Source: Paulinella micropora (lineage: Eukaryota > Cercozoa > Imbricatea > Euglyphida). From it: a DNA stretch of 59,211 bases. Location of the stretch: NCBI GenBank assembly GCA_009731375.1, contig BJOX01000163.1:367251-426461 (forward strand). Direction: 5' to 3'. The notes below the pieces were generated by a model. It searched no databases. It was not told the origin of the DNA and saw only the letters and a list, made by a program, of their open reading frames with translations. How positions within the stretch are numbered: the first letter of the stretch is position 1; each line of letters starts with the position of its first letter. Made by a program: the position numbers and the translations under genes. This document shows, piece by piece, positions 29,940 through 38,612 of the stretch.

Positions 29940-29984
29940 TCGCGTTGGTGAAACTTATTTTTTTCCTTAGTCGCGTGGCTATCG

Positions 29985-30026
29985 CCCCCTCCCCCCACGA
30001 ACTTCGTTCGTTGCCCCCCTCCCCCA
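29985..30026. promoter_or_regulatory. C-tract / GAA-TTC loop hairpin / C-tract element
   Basis: Inverted copy of the element at 6458: stem ACGAAC-TTC-GTTCGT (29997-30011) between C runs, so the G-rich strand is the minus strand. It lies inside the right telomere, as the other lies inside the left. Confidence 0.6.
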
Positions 30027-30314
30027 TTCAACTTTTAAGATCACTCCAATTTTGACCATATCAGCAGAAAAATGGACCAATATCGGCAACACCAGACACC
30101 TATGCGTTACCGCTAAAAAGCCACCAAGTTGAATTTTTACTTGGACAACTTTTTGCTTTTTGTGTAAAGTAGTCCATAGTGTTCGTAATAAGAGAGATTT
30201 TAATGAAATTGTTGTTTTGAACTTAGAGAGGAAATTATGAATAACGGCTGTAAGGGCGGTTTCTGTAGAGAAACCACACTGAAAAAGTGTGCCGAAGTGG
30301 CCCCCTATACTACA
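30027..30314. other. Subtelomeric non-coding DNA with small hairpins
   Basis: No gene. Two adjacent perfect hairpins lie at about 30258-30290 (GGTTTCT...AGAAACC and CACACT...AGTGTG). TAAGAGAGATTTTAATGAAATTG near 30190 resembles a decayed telomere arm. Confidence 0.4.
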
Positions 30315-30529
30315 TGATCATTTATGTGTTGCGGACCTGTCCATTCGTATATTAAATACAAGCACAGAAAAGACGAAAAACACACCTATGTTTTACAAAA
30401 ACACACCTTTGTTTTACAAAAACACACATTTCTTTAACAACTAATTCAACAAACAAAGCACACTAAGAGAGATTTAGACGAAATAACAACAAAATCATAT
30501 TTAAACGAAGTTTAATATATATTTTTATG
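30315..30529. repeat. Telomere half-palindrome P2
   Basis: The outer tip TGATCATTTATG (30315), tandem CACACCTATGTTTTACAAAA units and the arm (30458-30500) are present. The first mini-hairpin TTAAAC-GAA-GTTTAA (30501-30515) and linker follow, but the sequence breaks at about 30529 within the loop of the second mini-hairpin. A fresh full palindrome (P3) begins at 30538. Confidence 0.85.
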
Positions 30530-30537
30530 TATATATA

Positions 30538-30892
30538 ATTTATGTGTTGCGGACCTGTCCATTCGTATATTAAATACAAGCACAGAAAAGACGAAAAACA
30601 CACCTATGTTTTACAAAAACACACCTTTGTTTTACAAAAACACACATTTCTTTAACAACTAATTCAACAAACAAAGCACACTAAGAGAGATTTAGACGAA
30701 ATAACAACAAAGTCATATTTTTATTTCATAAAAATATATATTAAACTTCGTTTAAATATGATTTTGTTGTTATTTCGTCTAAATCTCTCTTAGTGTGCTT
30801 TGTTTGTTGAATTAGTTGTTAAAGAAATGTGTGTTTTTGTAAAACAAAGGTGTGTTTTTGTAAAACATAGGTGTGTTTTTCGTCTTTTCTGT
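30538..30892. repeat. Telomere palindrome P3
   Basis: Arms 30538-30718 and 30756-30892, nearly perfect over ~135 bp. Centre: TTTTAT-TTC-ATAAAA (30719-30733), ATATATA, TTAAAC-TTC-GTTTAA (30741-30755). The right arm stops ~45 bp short, at 30892, and joins 45 bp of unrelated sequence leading into a truncated fibre gene. Confidence 0.9.
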
Positions 30893-30905
30893 ACCGGTAG
30901 AAATT

Positions 30906-31523
30906 CTAGATCATTATGTGCCGGCTCAAAGCACATGTGCCCGTTATTGTAACATCGCTGTGTGTATTAATTGAGCCATCCGCGGACACTTTATCATTAT
31001 TGTCTTCGTGCTCAGATATCCAAGTATCAACATCTTTGGTATTTAGTAAATTAACTCCTGTTATATTCAAATTACCGCCCATACTAATATTGCCGAATTC
31101 ATCAACATTTATAGGAAAAGTTTTATTTACCCAGTTTATTGAGTTATATGTTAGATAACTATTCATCGCCACTGGTGCTGTAATGACTACATCCGTTAAT
31201 TTATCTAGTTCAAAGTCGCTTATATAACTTGAATTTAATGTAGCAAATGAAGTATTGCCCAACCCATCCGTTTTTAATACTTGATTAGCCGTGCCGTCCG
31301 CTATTGGTAAGTCGTATTCGTTATTAATTGACACATAACCAGTATCAGATATCAACAAAGAGGAGTTATTATTTCGCGACGATATTGTTATGTCATCCGT
31401 TTTTGCTTGTATTGAGTTTGCTTCAATATGATCGCCATATAATACTCCATCAACTTCTAAATCCTCGTCTATTATCACAGAGCCGTAATAGTGATATGCC
31501 CACGGATTTCCTAAATGGTTCAT
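30906..31523 (-). pseudogene. Fibre N-terminal fragment
   Basis: About 190 residues of fibre sequence (MNHLGNPWAYHYYG... to SDVTITGTC), then a few codons of junction sequence and a stop. Repeats and the S74 chaperone are absent, so it could not trimerise by the normal route. The break to telomere-proximal DNA lies at about 30940. Confidence 0.8.
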
Positions 31524-31571
31524 ATTTTAATTCTATTATTTTATATTGTAGAATATATAGTTTAAAAAAAT

Positions 31572-32201
31572 ATGAATATATTCGGCCGATCGCAAGAACA
31601 GCAGTCAATAGATACTAAAACTATTGCAATCACTGCTACCCCGACATTAACAAGAAACATTCAAAATGCGTATGTTGGCCTTGATCTTAGGTCGTGGATG
31701 GAAAGTTCCACATTCACTACTCTTTGCACGGGCGGTTATGGTAGCAAAACAATATCTAATTTAGGATATGGTTATTTCATTAAAGTTGCTTTTCGTGGGT
31801 CTTTAAATTTGCCCGCCCCGTCTGGAATAGGAACCTTTCAGTTCTGGTTTCATAAAACGGACGGAACCAATGTTGATGACTTTTACAGCGAAGTGCTAAA
31901 TTATACAACCGCCATTGAGTATAAGTCTTTTGATTGTGTATGGCTAATTCAAAGATACGGAGTCCAAATGAAAATGATATGGTTAATGACTTGTCCAAAT
32001 CCCGCGGATACTACCAATAATACAACAATACGAATTTCTGGAAATACGACTAATGAGGTTTTATTAACATATGCGACAGATGCTCCAAGAACATTGGAAG
32101 TATATTATAAAACGGCATCTGCGGATTATGTATCTTTTAAACCATCATATTTTAATATTGATGTTATGAGAGACATAGCACTGACCGCCGCTTACACATG
32201 A
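31572..32201 (+). CDS. Conserved beta-rich protein (A' copy)
   Basis: 209 residues, a handful of differences from 23501-24130, intact. It is divergent from the fibre fragment and overlaps the next minus-strand gene by 10 nt. Confidence 0.6.
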   Translation: MNIFGRSQEQQSIDTKTIAITATPTLTRNIQNAYVGLDLRSWMESSTFTTLCTGGYGSKTISNLGYGYFIKVAFRGSLNLPAPSGIGTFQFWFHKTDGTNVDDFYSEVLNYTTAIEYKSFDCVWLIQRYGVQMKMIWLMTCPNPADTTNNTTIRISGNTTNEVLLTYATDAPRTLEVYYKTASADYVSFKPSYFNIDVMRDIALTAAYT

Positions 32202-32869
32202 AACCTGTCATACATATCTTTTAATGTCGTGAGTTTGCCCTCGTGTTGAGATAAAACATCGCGGAAAAATGTCTTATAATCTAACTTACCATATTTAAGA
32301 ATAGGGCGTTGGTCTGGTGGTATGTGTGCGTATCTACTCTCGTGCCATTTCTTCATATCCTCCTGTAATATGGTGCGGTCTTCCACTTTCATATACAAGA
32401 AGTTAAACGGGTCTTTTGATACTTTCAAATGTGCCGTTATTATTTCATAGCAACTATATCCGCTCTCGGGCGGATTCCGCTTTGCTTTAATTGGCGTTTT
32501 CTTTTCCTTTGGTGGTGTGGATGTTTCTAAAACTAGTAATTCTTTTTTTGCTAATTCTTCTCCTACATTGGTCTTGATTTCGGTAATACCAGTCTCCTTC
32601 AAATCACTTTCTTTAAAAGGTGTAAATTCTTCTGGTTCTTCGTCAAACATCGTCTTTATCATATCAGAAGAAGGCAATACAACTTCAACATTACCGTCTA
32701 CGGCGATAGCATCCGCTGTATCACCTTCTGGTGTTTGTTCGGGTCGGTATTTTTCGTAAAATGCGACGATATCAGTTTTAAGCGATTTACTTGTTGGCAG
32801 TTTTATATCGCTACTTAAATGAGTCCATTTTTCTATTTGGCTCAGATAATCTCTTTTAGTTGATGACAT
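32192..32869 (-). CDS. Hypothetical replication-cluster protein (A' copy)
   Basis: 225 residues from MSSTKRDYL. The linker is shorter than the 24121 copy; the C-terminal half is identical. A 24-nt perfect hairpin (32873-32896) is inserted immediately upstream of the start, between the ATG and the TATA-like run, and would form in the mRNA leader. Confidence 0.6.
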   Translation of the reverse strand: MSSTKRDYLSQIEKWTHLSSDIKLPTSKSLKTDIVAFYEKYRPEQTPEGDTADAIAVDGNVEVVLPSSDMIKTMFDEEPEEFTPFKESDLKETGITEIKTNVGEELAKKELLVLETSTPPKEKKTPIKAKRNPPESGYSCYEIITAHLKVSKDPFNFLYMKVEDRTILQEDMKKWHESRYAHIPPDQRPILKYGKLDYKTFFRDVLSQHEGKLTTLKDMYDRFHV

Positions 32870-32872
32870 GAT

Positions 32873-32896
32873 TTTGTTTTGGATTTCCAAAACAAA
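32873..32896. repeat. Perfect inverted repeat inserted at a start codon
   Basis: TTTGTTTTGG-ATTT-CCAAAACAAA lies inside a ~27-bp insertion present only in unit A', between the ATG at 32869 and its TATA-like run. Confidence 0.8.
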
Positions 32897-32938
32897 GATT
32901 ATATATAAGCACAACAAAAAAAATCCGTTTTATATTAT

Positions 32939-35386
32939 TTATTCATCATCATTGTCGTCGTCAAAAGTCCATTCATTATCACCATAAATAGTCTTCCATT
33001 GATTTTTACATTCTTCTAAGGTTGGTAAATCTACATATCTAATTCTTATACCTTCTTCCATTGTTTTCTTCTTTTCTACTATATTTGGCATCAGTTTTCT
33101 AAGACTGGTCCAGAAACTGACTTGTGAAGTGTGCGGATCATTTACATTTGCTTTATATGTATCATACAATGCTTTCTTTGAAACCTCTTTACCAAAATGA
33201 ATTTCTGGCAACTCGTTTGTAATATATCCCAAGTTTAAGCAATCCAACCACCACTTTCTCAACTTTGAAAGGGATTTCACTTTTTGTTCTCGCAGTCCCT
33301 TTGTAATGATTGTTTCGCGGTCGTTAAAATCGCTGAGGTCTCTTTCAAGAAGAAACTTCGCTAGTCGTTGCCTGTCAATAGATCTAATATCTGTGATCAC
33401 TTTTCTTTTCTCGTCTGGTTTCATAAGTGCCAGTTCATCAGAAACATCAAGGACTAGCCATCTTTGCTCAGTGGTTCCCGCTGGCACTACCCATTCTTCG
33501 TTTGAAGCAAGGACCAAGAATAACATATTTTCTAATGTTAGATTTGGTAAATATTTTTGTTTAAGAGTAAGTGTATTTTCTGATACAAGTTTCTTAATTG
33601 TTCCCGCTCGTTCTTTATCACCACCCCATACCATTTCGTCCATAAATACTACGATTGCTTTTGCGAGTTGCGCATTGAAATCGCCTAATATTTCTTTAAC
33701 ATCGGACGGCTGGAAGTAATAATCGGCACCTATTATGTCTTTGAATATTTCAAGAATAATACCCTTTCCTGCTCGTTCAGTGCTTGTCAAAACTAATGAC
33801 AAGTGTAGTTTTTGCCACGGCTTTTGATAAATGCTCGCAAACATATCAAGCACCTTTTTATATATGTCTTGTCTTCCTCCACACCATCGGTTTAAGATAT
33901 GTTGAAAGAATGCTTCATTTTTTTCTTCTTCTGCCGTGAATGATTTCACGTCTTCTAATGTGTCCGCTGGAATTTCAAACCCCTTAAACAAGTTATAAAA
34001 CCCTTGTTTGTCATTATCAAAGTATGCTTTTGGATCAAAGATTACATCATTCACTTCGCGTCTTTTCGGGTGTGTAGTCCACATTTTATACAAATCAATA
34101 ACATTCAATGTGGCGGGGGTTTTGCCTAGTGCTATCCAATCCTCCTTTGATAAATTAGTCTTTACTCTCTTGTTTTTAAAGAATGATTCCATTGCCGATT
34201 CCGTCTTGTAGCGGAACACCTGCTTACCTTTGGAATCAACATATTCTTCAATTATGGTCGGCTTTGCTAAGTTAGCAAAAGTGTATGATTTATTCATCCA
34301 AGCCAAAGCAGTATCTATCAACTCTGTGAATTTTTCCAAATTATTACATTCATCGGCAAGTCGTCGCAAATCTTCAATCGTATTGATATTACGGACGACG
34401 GGGGGAGATAGTTCGTAAATTTTTACGCCTTTACCCTCGCAATTACTATCATGGCAATAGAAATACAATCCGTCTCTTCTCCATACTACATAGCAATTGT
34501 CGCTGTTATTTTCTTCTCCGTTTATGATACATATTCGGGTCCCTATGGTTTTTAAAATAAACATTCTCTGCTTTTTTTCAACAATTTCCACATTTGGTAT
34601 TTTGCTGAGTATGATTTCGTGTATTTCTTCCAATGTGATATGTTGATATCGTTTCAAAGTTGTATATTCGGGAATTCTAATATTGTAAAATGTATCGTCA
34701 TCGGGTCGCATAATCAAATAATCGTCTATTTCTACATCTTGAAGCAGTTTCAAGGTGTTTGTTTTTGGTGTGTATGAATACGGAAGCAAAACACGATCAC
34801 TACCATCTTTATGAGAGTAGATAGTGCGGAAAGCCCTGTTTTTGTTATAAACAGAAATATCAAGTATAGTCCGCAATTCAATATTCTTGTCGGCCCGTTC
34901 AAATGTGAAACAGAGGTCGGGGTAATCTTTTTCAATCACCACTTCCACATATTTCCAAAACTCTTTTTGTGTTTCGCAGTTTTGAAACACCAAGCCATTA
35001 TCGTAAGAAAAATGACATGACATTTTACCATTCTTACTAGCATCCAAGTATCTTGCTTTTTTTGGATTATACTTCAAGCCTACATTAGCAAATACATTTT
35101 CCATAAGTGTGTTCCATCGCTCATACATTTTTTCTCGTGAGATTGATAATTCATCGCCATCAATGTCGGCAAACATTCGTTGGGGTTTGTTTTCCATTAA
35201 TACTTCATAGTATTGTCTTTGTTCCTCTGGCGTTTTTTCAATCAATGCCACGAAATCCTCTTGAAATGGCACAGTGGTGAATTGCTTGTTCCCCCACTTG
35301 ATAAGGACCGCGTCCTGCGGTTTATCTCTCAGTGCTTCTTCTTGTTTCCAATACCATTGCTCATTGGTCAGTGTTGGTGCGGTCAT
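32939..35386 (-). CDS. Primase - superfamily 3 helicase, intact
   Basis: 815 residues. AEP-type primase: FADIDGDE (Asp74, Asp76), SCHFSY (His125), LDISVYNKNRAFRTIYSHK (Asp176, Arg184, Arg187). A Cys-rich zinc region sits at about 297-320 (CYVVW...FYCHDSNCEGKG). SF3 helicase: Walker A STERAGKG (535-542), Walker B VVFMDE (579-584), motif C LASN (Asn629), arginine finger Arg642. An acidic tail ends the protein. It primes and unwinds viral DNA; as no polymerase is encoded in view, a host or helper polymerase would extend. Similar primase-helicases serve many PLVs and NCLDVs. The only complete copy in the window. Confidence 0.9.
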   Translation of the reverse strand: MTAPTLTNEQWYWKQEEALRDKPQDAVLIKWGNKQFTTVPFQEDFVALIEKTPEEQRQYYEVLMENKPQRMFADIDGDELSISREKMYERWNTLMENVFANVGLKYNPKKARYLDASKNGKMSCHFSYDNGLVFQNCETQKEFWKYVEVVIEKDYPDLCFTFERADKNIELRTILDISVYNKNRAFRTIYSHKDGSDRVLLPYSYTPKTNTLKLLQDVEIDDYLIMRPDDDTFYNIRIPEYTTLKRYQHITLEEIHEIILSKIPNVEIVEKKQRMFILKTIGTRICIINGEENNSDNCYVVWRRDGLYFYCHDSNCEGKGVKIYELSPPVVRNINTIEDLRRLADECNNLEKFTELIDTALAWMNKSYTFANLAKPTIIEEYVDSKGKQVFRYKTESAMESFFKNKRVKTNLSKEDWIALGKTPATLNVIDLYKMWTTHPKRREVNDVIFDPKAYFDNDKQGFYNLFKGFEIPADTLEDVKSFTAEEEKNEAFFQHILNRWCGGRQDIYKKVLDMFASIYQKPWQKLHLSLVLTSTERAGKGIILEIFKDIIGADYYFQPSDVKEILGDFNAQLAKAIVVFMDEMVWGGDKERAGTIKKLVSENTLTLKQKYLPNLTLENMLFLVLASNEEWVVPAGTTEQRWLVLDVSDELALMKPDEKRKVITDIRSIDRQRLAKFLLERDLSDFNDRETIITKGLREQKVKSLSKLRKWWLDCLNLGYITNELPEIHFGKEVSKKALYDTYKANVNDPHTSQVSFWTSLRKLMPNIVEKKKTMEEGIRIRYVDLPTLEECKNQWKTIYGDNEWTFDDDNDDE

Positions 35387-35521
35387 CTTATATAGTCGCT
35401 CGGATCTTTTTATAAAAATAAATTAATTATTCTATATATCCATATATATAACACTATACTTAATAGGTAATTATAATTTTTTATATATCTTTATACAAAA
35501 AATAACTTCTTTTTTTACTTA

Positions 35522-36073
35522 TTATCTTAGCCAAAATGGCCTTCTGTCTGTTCCATTTCTAATCTTATCTAAACAATCACATGGGTCAAATCCTCTAAAA
35601 GCATTACAAAGAGTACATCGATAAAATTTCTTTTTCATACAAGATTTATGATAATACTTGTCCCTGTTCGGATATTTTTCTACAATCTTTTTTGGAACTG
35701 CCCGATTGCTATTACAATAACAACAAAATTTAATGTTTGGATTGTCAAGGGTGCGAATAAGCAACGATAGGTCTTCGTTCATTTTATCATTCTTAAATCG
35801 CTTGATACATTCAGATCCCAGCACCATTTCGTTTCCGTTTTTTACATTTTTTATAATGTAATTCTTTGTAATCTCGTGTGAGCAACAACAATATTGTTGT
35901 TCCCCATTTTCTATACTTTCCACAAGTTTCCAGTCGTTCGTGTTCCACTTTCCATCGGGGGACATAAATGAAACGGCATTGACCAGATTTAGAAAATAAC
36001 TTCCACTTACATAATCCAAATGGAGTTGTAAGTCTTCATATGTCCAATACGATCGGCGGTGAGAGATGTCCAT
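35522..36073 (-). CDS. Viral zinc-binding protein with CCxxC / GSxCI domain (A' copy)
   Basis: 183 residues. Ligand clusters are at Cys62-64, Cys89, Cys117-120, His142/Cys145, Cys153/156 and Cys165/167. Only a few residues differ from 28186-28737. The leader and promoter (TTATTATATAAACC before the ATG) are conserved. Confidence 0.65.
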   Translation of the reverse strand: MDISHRRSYWTYEDLQLHLDYVSGSYFLNLVNAVSFMSPDGKWNTNDWKLVESIENGEQQYCCCSHEITKNYIIKNVKNGNEMVLGSECIKRFKNDKMNEDLSLLIRTLDNPNIKFCCYCNSNRAVPKKIVEKYPNRDKYYHKSCMKKKFYRCTLCNAFRGFDPCDCLDKIRNGTDRRPFWLR

Positions 36074-36121
36074 GGTTTATATAATAATGTATATATTTTT
36101 TATGAAAATATATAAAATAAA

Positions 36122-36349
36122 TTATATATTATTTAACATGTTATTACGAAAAGTTCTTAATTCAATTAATGCCGCTTTTTGTTTTTCATATTTCTCCTTC
36201 CGCAATAATTTTATCCTCTCTTGGTTCTTATAATAGTATGCCTTCGCGTTCGCCCTATTCTTATCAGGATGTGCTTTCAAAAAGGCTTTTGCCCGTTCCC
36301 TTCTCCGTTGAACCACTTCTTCCTTAGTAAATTGAGGTGTTCTCGGCAT
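36122..36349 (-). CDS. Small basic helical protein (A' copy)
   Basis: 75 residues, one substitution (Glu to Ala) from the copy at 28787-29014. The ATG abuts a 10-N gap. Confidence 0.6.
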   Translation of the reverse strand: MPRTPQFTKEEVVQRRRERAKAFLKAHPDKNRANAKAYYYKNQERIKLLRKEKYEKQKAALIELRTFRNNMLNNI

Positions 36350-36821
36350 NNNNNNNNNNATAATTATATTATTTTAATTATTTTAAATAATAAATAGCCA
36401 TTACCCCCGATATGTCCCCAAATGTTGTTAAAAACCACTCGGCCAGTTGTTGTCAATAGTAGCAGTGTGAGGGGGAATATTTTTGTTTGTATTAATGAAG
36501 GCCAAATTGACCGAGGCCAATACCCGCGGGCGGAAAATTATTTTTCCTATTTGTGAAAAATCGGGAGACGACAAAAAAATTTTCATTTCTTAATAAAAGG
36601 TTGGACAACTTGGACAAGTTAAAATATAGTTAATAGTAAGAAGAATAATATAATAAATATTGAAATTTAATAACTAAAAAGTGTCCAACTCTATAAAAAA
36701 TCGCTTGGCCGTGGCCAACCATGGGGTTGGACACCCCTTAGGAGAAGACAATATCTCTCACCTGCTCTTATATTCAATCATTGAATTATGTATTAAGCAT
36801 ATACTATACATAGTATATATA

Positions 36822-37144
36822 ATGAGTTCTACCATAGAAGAAATAAAGGCCATATTCAGTCTCCCTGATCCAAAGAGACAAAGATATAGAGCAAAGTATG
36901 TGGAAAATAATAAGGAAAAAATTAAAGAGCAACAGAGGAGATATAGAGAAGCAAATAAAGAGAAGATAAATGAACAACGAAGGGAATATTATAAGAAAAA
37001 TAAGGATAAGGTTAAAGAGCAACAAAAGAAATACAGAGAAATTAATAAAGTAGTATTGGATAAATACAAAGGGGAATACCTCAAGCAGATAGAAAAAGAG
37101 AAGCAGAAAGAAACAAACCCTAATATTGAATATTTAAAATCCCT
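36822..37144 (+). CDS. Lys/Glu-rich coiled-coil protein (right TIR copy, 3' end in gap)
   Basis: Identical in translation to 6966-6634 as far as it can be read (MSSTIEEIKAIFSLPDPKRQ... to YLKS). Only the last few codons fall in the gap at 37145. Confidence 0.7.
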
Positions 37145-37730
37145 NNNNNNNNNNNNNNNNNNNNNNNNNNNNNNNNNNNNNNNNNNNNNNNNNNNNNNNN
37201 NNNNNNNNNNNNNNNNNNNNNNNNNNNNNNNNNNNNNNNNNNNNNNNNNNNNNNNNNNNNNNNNNNNNNNNNNNNNNNNNNNNNNNNNNNNNNNNNNNNN
37301 NNNNNNNNNNNNNNNNNNNNNNNNNNNNNNNNNNNNNNNNNNNNNNNNNNNNNNNNNNNNNNNNNNNNNNNNNNNNNNNNNNNNNNNNNNNNNNNNNNNN
37401 NNNNNNNNNNNNNNNNNNNNNNNNNNNNNNNNNNNNNNNNNNNNNNNNNNNNNNNNNNNNNNNNNNNNNNNNNNNNNNNNNNNNNNNNNNNNNNNNNNNN
37501 NNNNNNNNNNNNNNNNNNNNNNNNNNNNNNNNNNNNNNNNNNNNNNNNNNNNNNNNNNNNNNNNNNNNNNNNNNNNNNNNNNNNNNNNNNNNNNNNNNNN
37601 NNNNNNNNNNNNNNNNNNNNNNNNNNNNNNNNNNNNNNNNNNNNNNNNNNNNNNNNNNNNNNNNNNNNNNNNNNNNNNNNNNNNNNNNNNNNNNNNNNNN
37701 NNNNNNNNNNNNNNNNNNNNNNNNNNNNNN
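37145..37730. other. Assembly gap (586 N) next to telomere
   Basis: By symmetry with 6025-6640 it should hold the G-tract/GAA hairpin element and the outer left arm of P4. Confidence 0.9.
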
Positions 37731-38035
37731 TACAAAAACACACATTTCTTTAACAACTAATTCAACAAACAAAGCACACTAAGAGAGATTTAGACAAAAT
37801 AACAACAAAATCATATTTAAACGAAGTTTAATATATATTTTTATGAAATAAAAATATGATTTTGTTGTTATTTCGTCTAAATCTCTCTTAGTGTGCTTTG
37901 TTTGTTGAATCAGTTGTTAAAGAAATGTGTGTTTTTGTAAAACATAGGTGTGTTTTTGTAAAACATAGGTGTGTTTTTCGTCTTTTCTGTGCTTGTATTT
38001 AATATACGAATGGACAGGTCCGCAACACATAAATA
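37731..38035. repeat. Telomere palindrome P4
   Basis: Visible arms 37731-37816 and 37854-38035, near-perfect over the overlap. The centre is in the opposite orientation to P1 and P3: TTAAAC-GAA-GTTTAA (37817-37831), TATATAT, TTTTAT-GAA-ATAAAA (37839-37853). The right arm ends at CATAAAT and passes into TA/CA repeats. Confidence 0.9.
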
Positions 38036-38101
38036 TATATACATACACACATATATATATTTATATATAAATGATATATATATACATATATATATATATG
38101 T

Positions 38102-38142
<41 letters not shown>
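38036..38142. repeat. (TA)n-(CA)n-(TA)n spacer between two viral ends
   Basis: 107 bp of alternating TA and CA dinucleotides with no other content, separating unit A' from unit B. Its composition matches 5866-6026 on the outer side of unit A. Confidence 0.85.
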
Positions 38143-38143
<1 letters not shown>

Positions 38144-38549
38144 GATCATTTATGTATTCGCGACTTGTCCAACCGCCAATTATAAAACAAGCCTTAAAAA
38201 AGTAAAAAACCAACATAGGACATATAGAACACATACATAGAAAATAAAAAAGTGTCAAATGTTTAACATAAATTTTTCTAACTGAGCACATTAAGAGAGA
38301 TTTTGACGAAAGGACACATAAACCATATTTTTATTTCATAAAAATATATGTAAACTGCGTGTATATGGTTTATGTGTCCTTTCGTCAAAATCTCTCTTAA
38401 TGTGCTCAGTTAGAAAAATTTATGTTAAACATTTGACACTTTTTTATTTTCTATGTATGTGTTCTATATGTCCTATGTTGGTTTTTTACTTTTTTTAAGG
38501 CTTGTTTTATAATTTGCGGTTGGACAAGTCGCGAATACATAAATGATCA
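38143..38549. repeat. Telomere palindrome P5 (unit B type)
   Basis: 407 bp, arms 38143-38328 and 38363-38549, over 98% self-complementary (one substitution and one indel seen). It shares tips (TGATCATTTATGT) and the inner block GCACATTAAGAGAGATTTTGACGAAA with unit A, but the rest of the arms differ. Centre: TTTTAT-TTC-ATAAAA (38329-38343) and a second, weaker hairpin TAAAC-TGC-GTGTA (38351-38363). Confidence 0.9.
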
Positions 38550-38560
38550 CACACCAAAAA

Positions 38561-38612
38561 TGGGGGGAAGGGGGGCGGACACTCACGAAGTGAGTGGCGG
38601 GGGGGTGGGGGG
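38561..38612. promoter_or_regulatory. G-tract / GAA-loop hairpin / G-tract element, unit B
   Basis: Stem CACTCAC-GAA-GTGAGTG (38580-38596) between G runs. The stem sequence is unrelated to the unit A one (ACGAAC), but the C-GAA-G loop and the flanking G-tracts are kept. Confidence 0.65.

Larger units (their letters stand above)
6025..30529. mobile_element. Unit A: integrated Polinton-like virus (composite, gapped)
   Basis: The unit carries terminal palindromes, a TIR, a resolvase, a major capsid protein, a penton, a packaging ATPase, a PLA2 protein, a fibre and a primase-helicase in about 24 kb. The right end (27204-30529) lies beyond two gaps and its TIR copy diverges from the left one. The left TIR instead matches the far end of unit A' (36365-38035) nearly base for base. 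Unit A as drawn may therefore be a scaffold of two related integrated genomes. Confidence 0.8.
29030..30529. repeat. Diverged right terminal inverted repeat
   Basis: Matches the left TIR in reverse complement but with many substitutions, including its own Lys-rich gene, iterons (29285-29305, 29367-29420) and a telomere half-palindrome at the end. It is clearly from a different genome than the 6025-7424 / 36365-38035 pair. Confidence 0.75.
30538..38035. mobile_element. Unit A': miniature PLV genome with two telomeres
   Basis: About 7.5 kb bounded by palindromes P3 and P4. It keeps the fibre N-terminus, the 209-residue protein, the conserved accessory gene, an intact primase-helicase, two small genes and the right TIR. 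The resolvase, MCP, penton, ATPase and PLA2 genes are missing. 27204-36349 is one uninterrupted contig, so the left junction was actually sequenced. The layout is that of an internally deleted, possibly helper-dependent genome. Confidence 0.6.
36365..38035. repeat. Right terminal inverted repeat of unit A'
   Basis: Reverse complement of 6025-7424, nearly exact where sequenced: iterons at 36597-36620 and 36680-36740, Lys-rich gene, and palindrome P4. It contains a 586-N gap. Confidence 0.85.

Noticed and set aside
36681-37772. Open frames across the gap at 37145-37730
   Set aside because: Artefacts of N. Only the Lys-rich gene from 36822 is supported.
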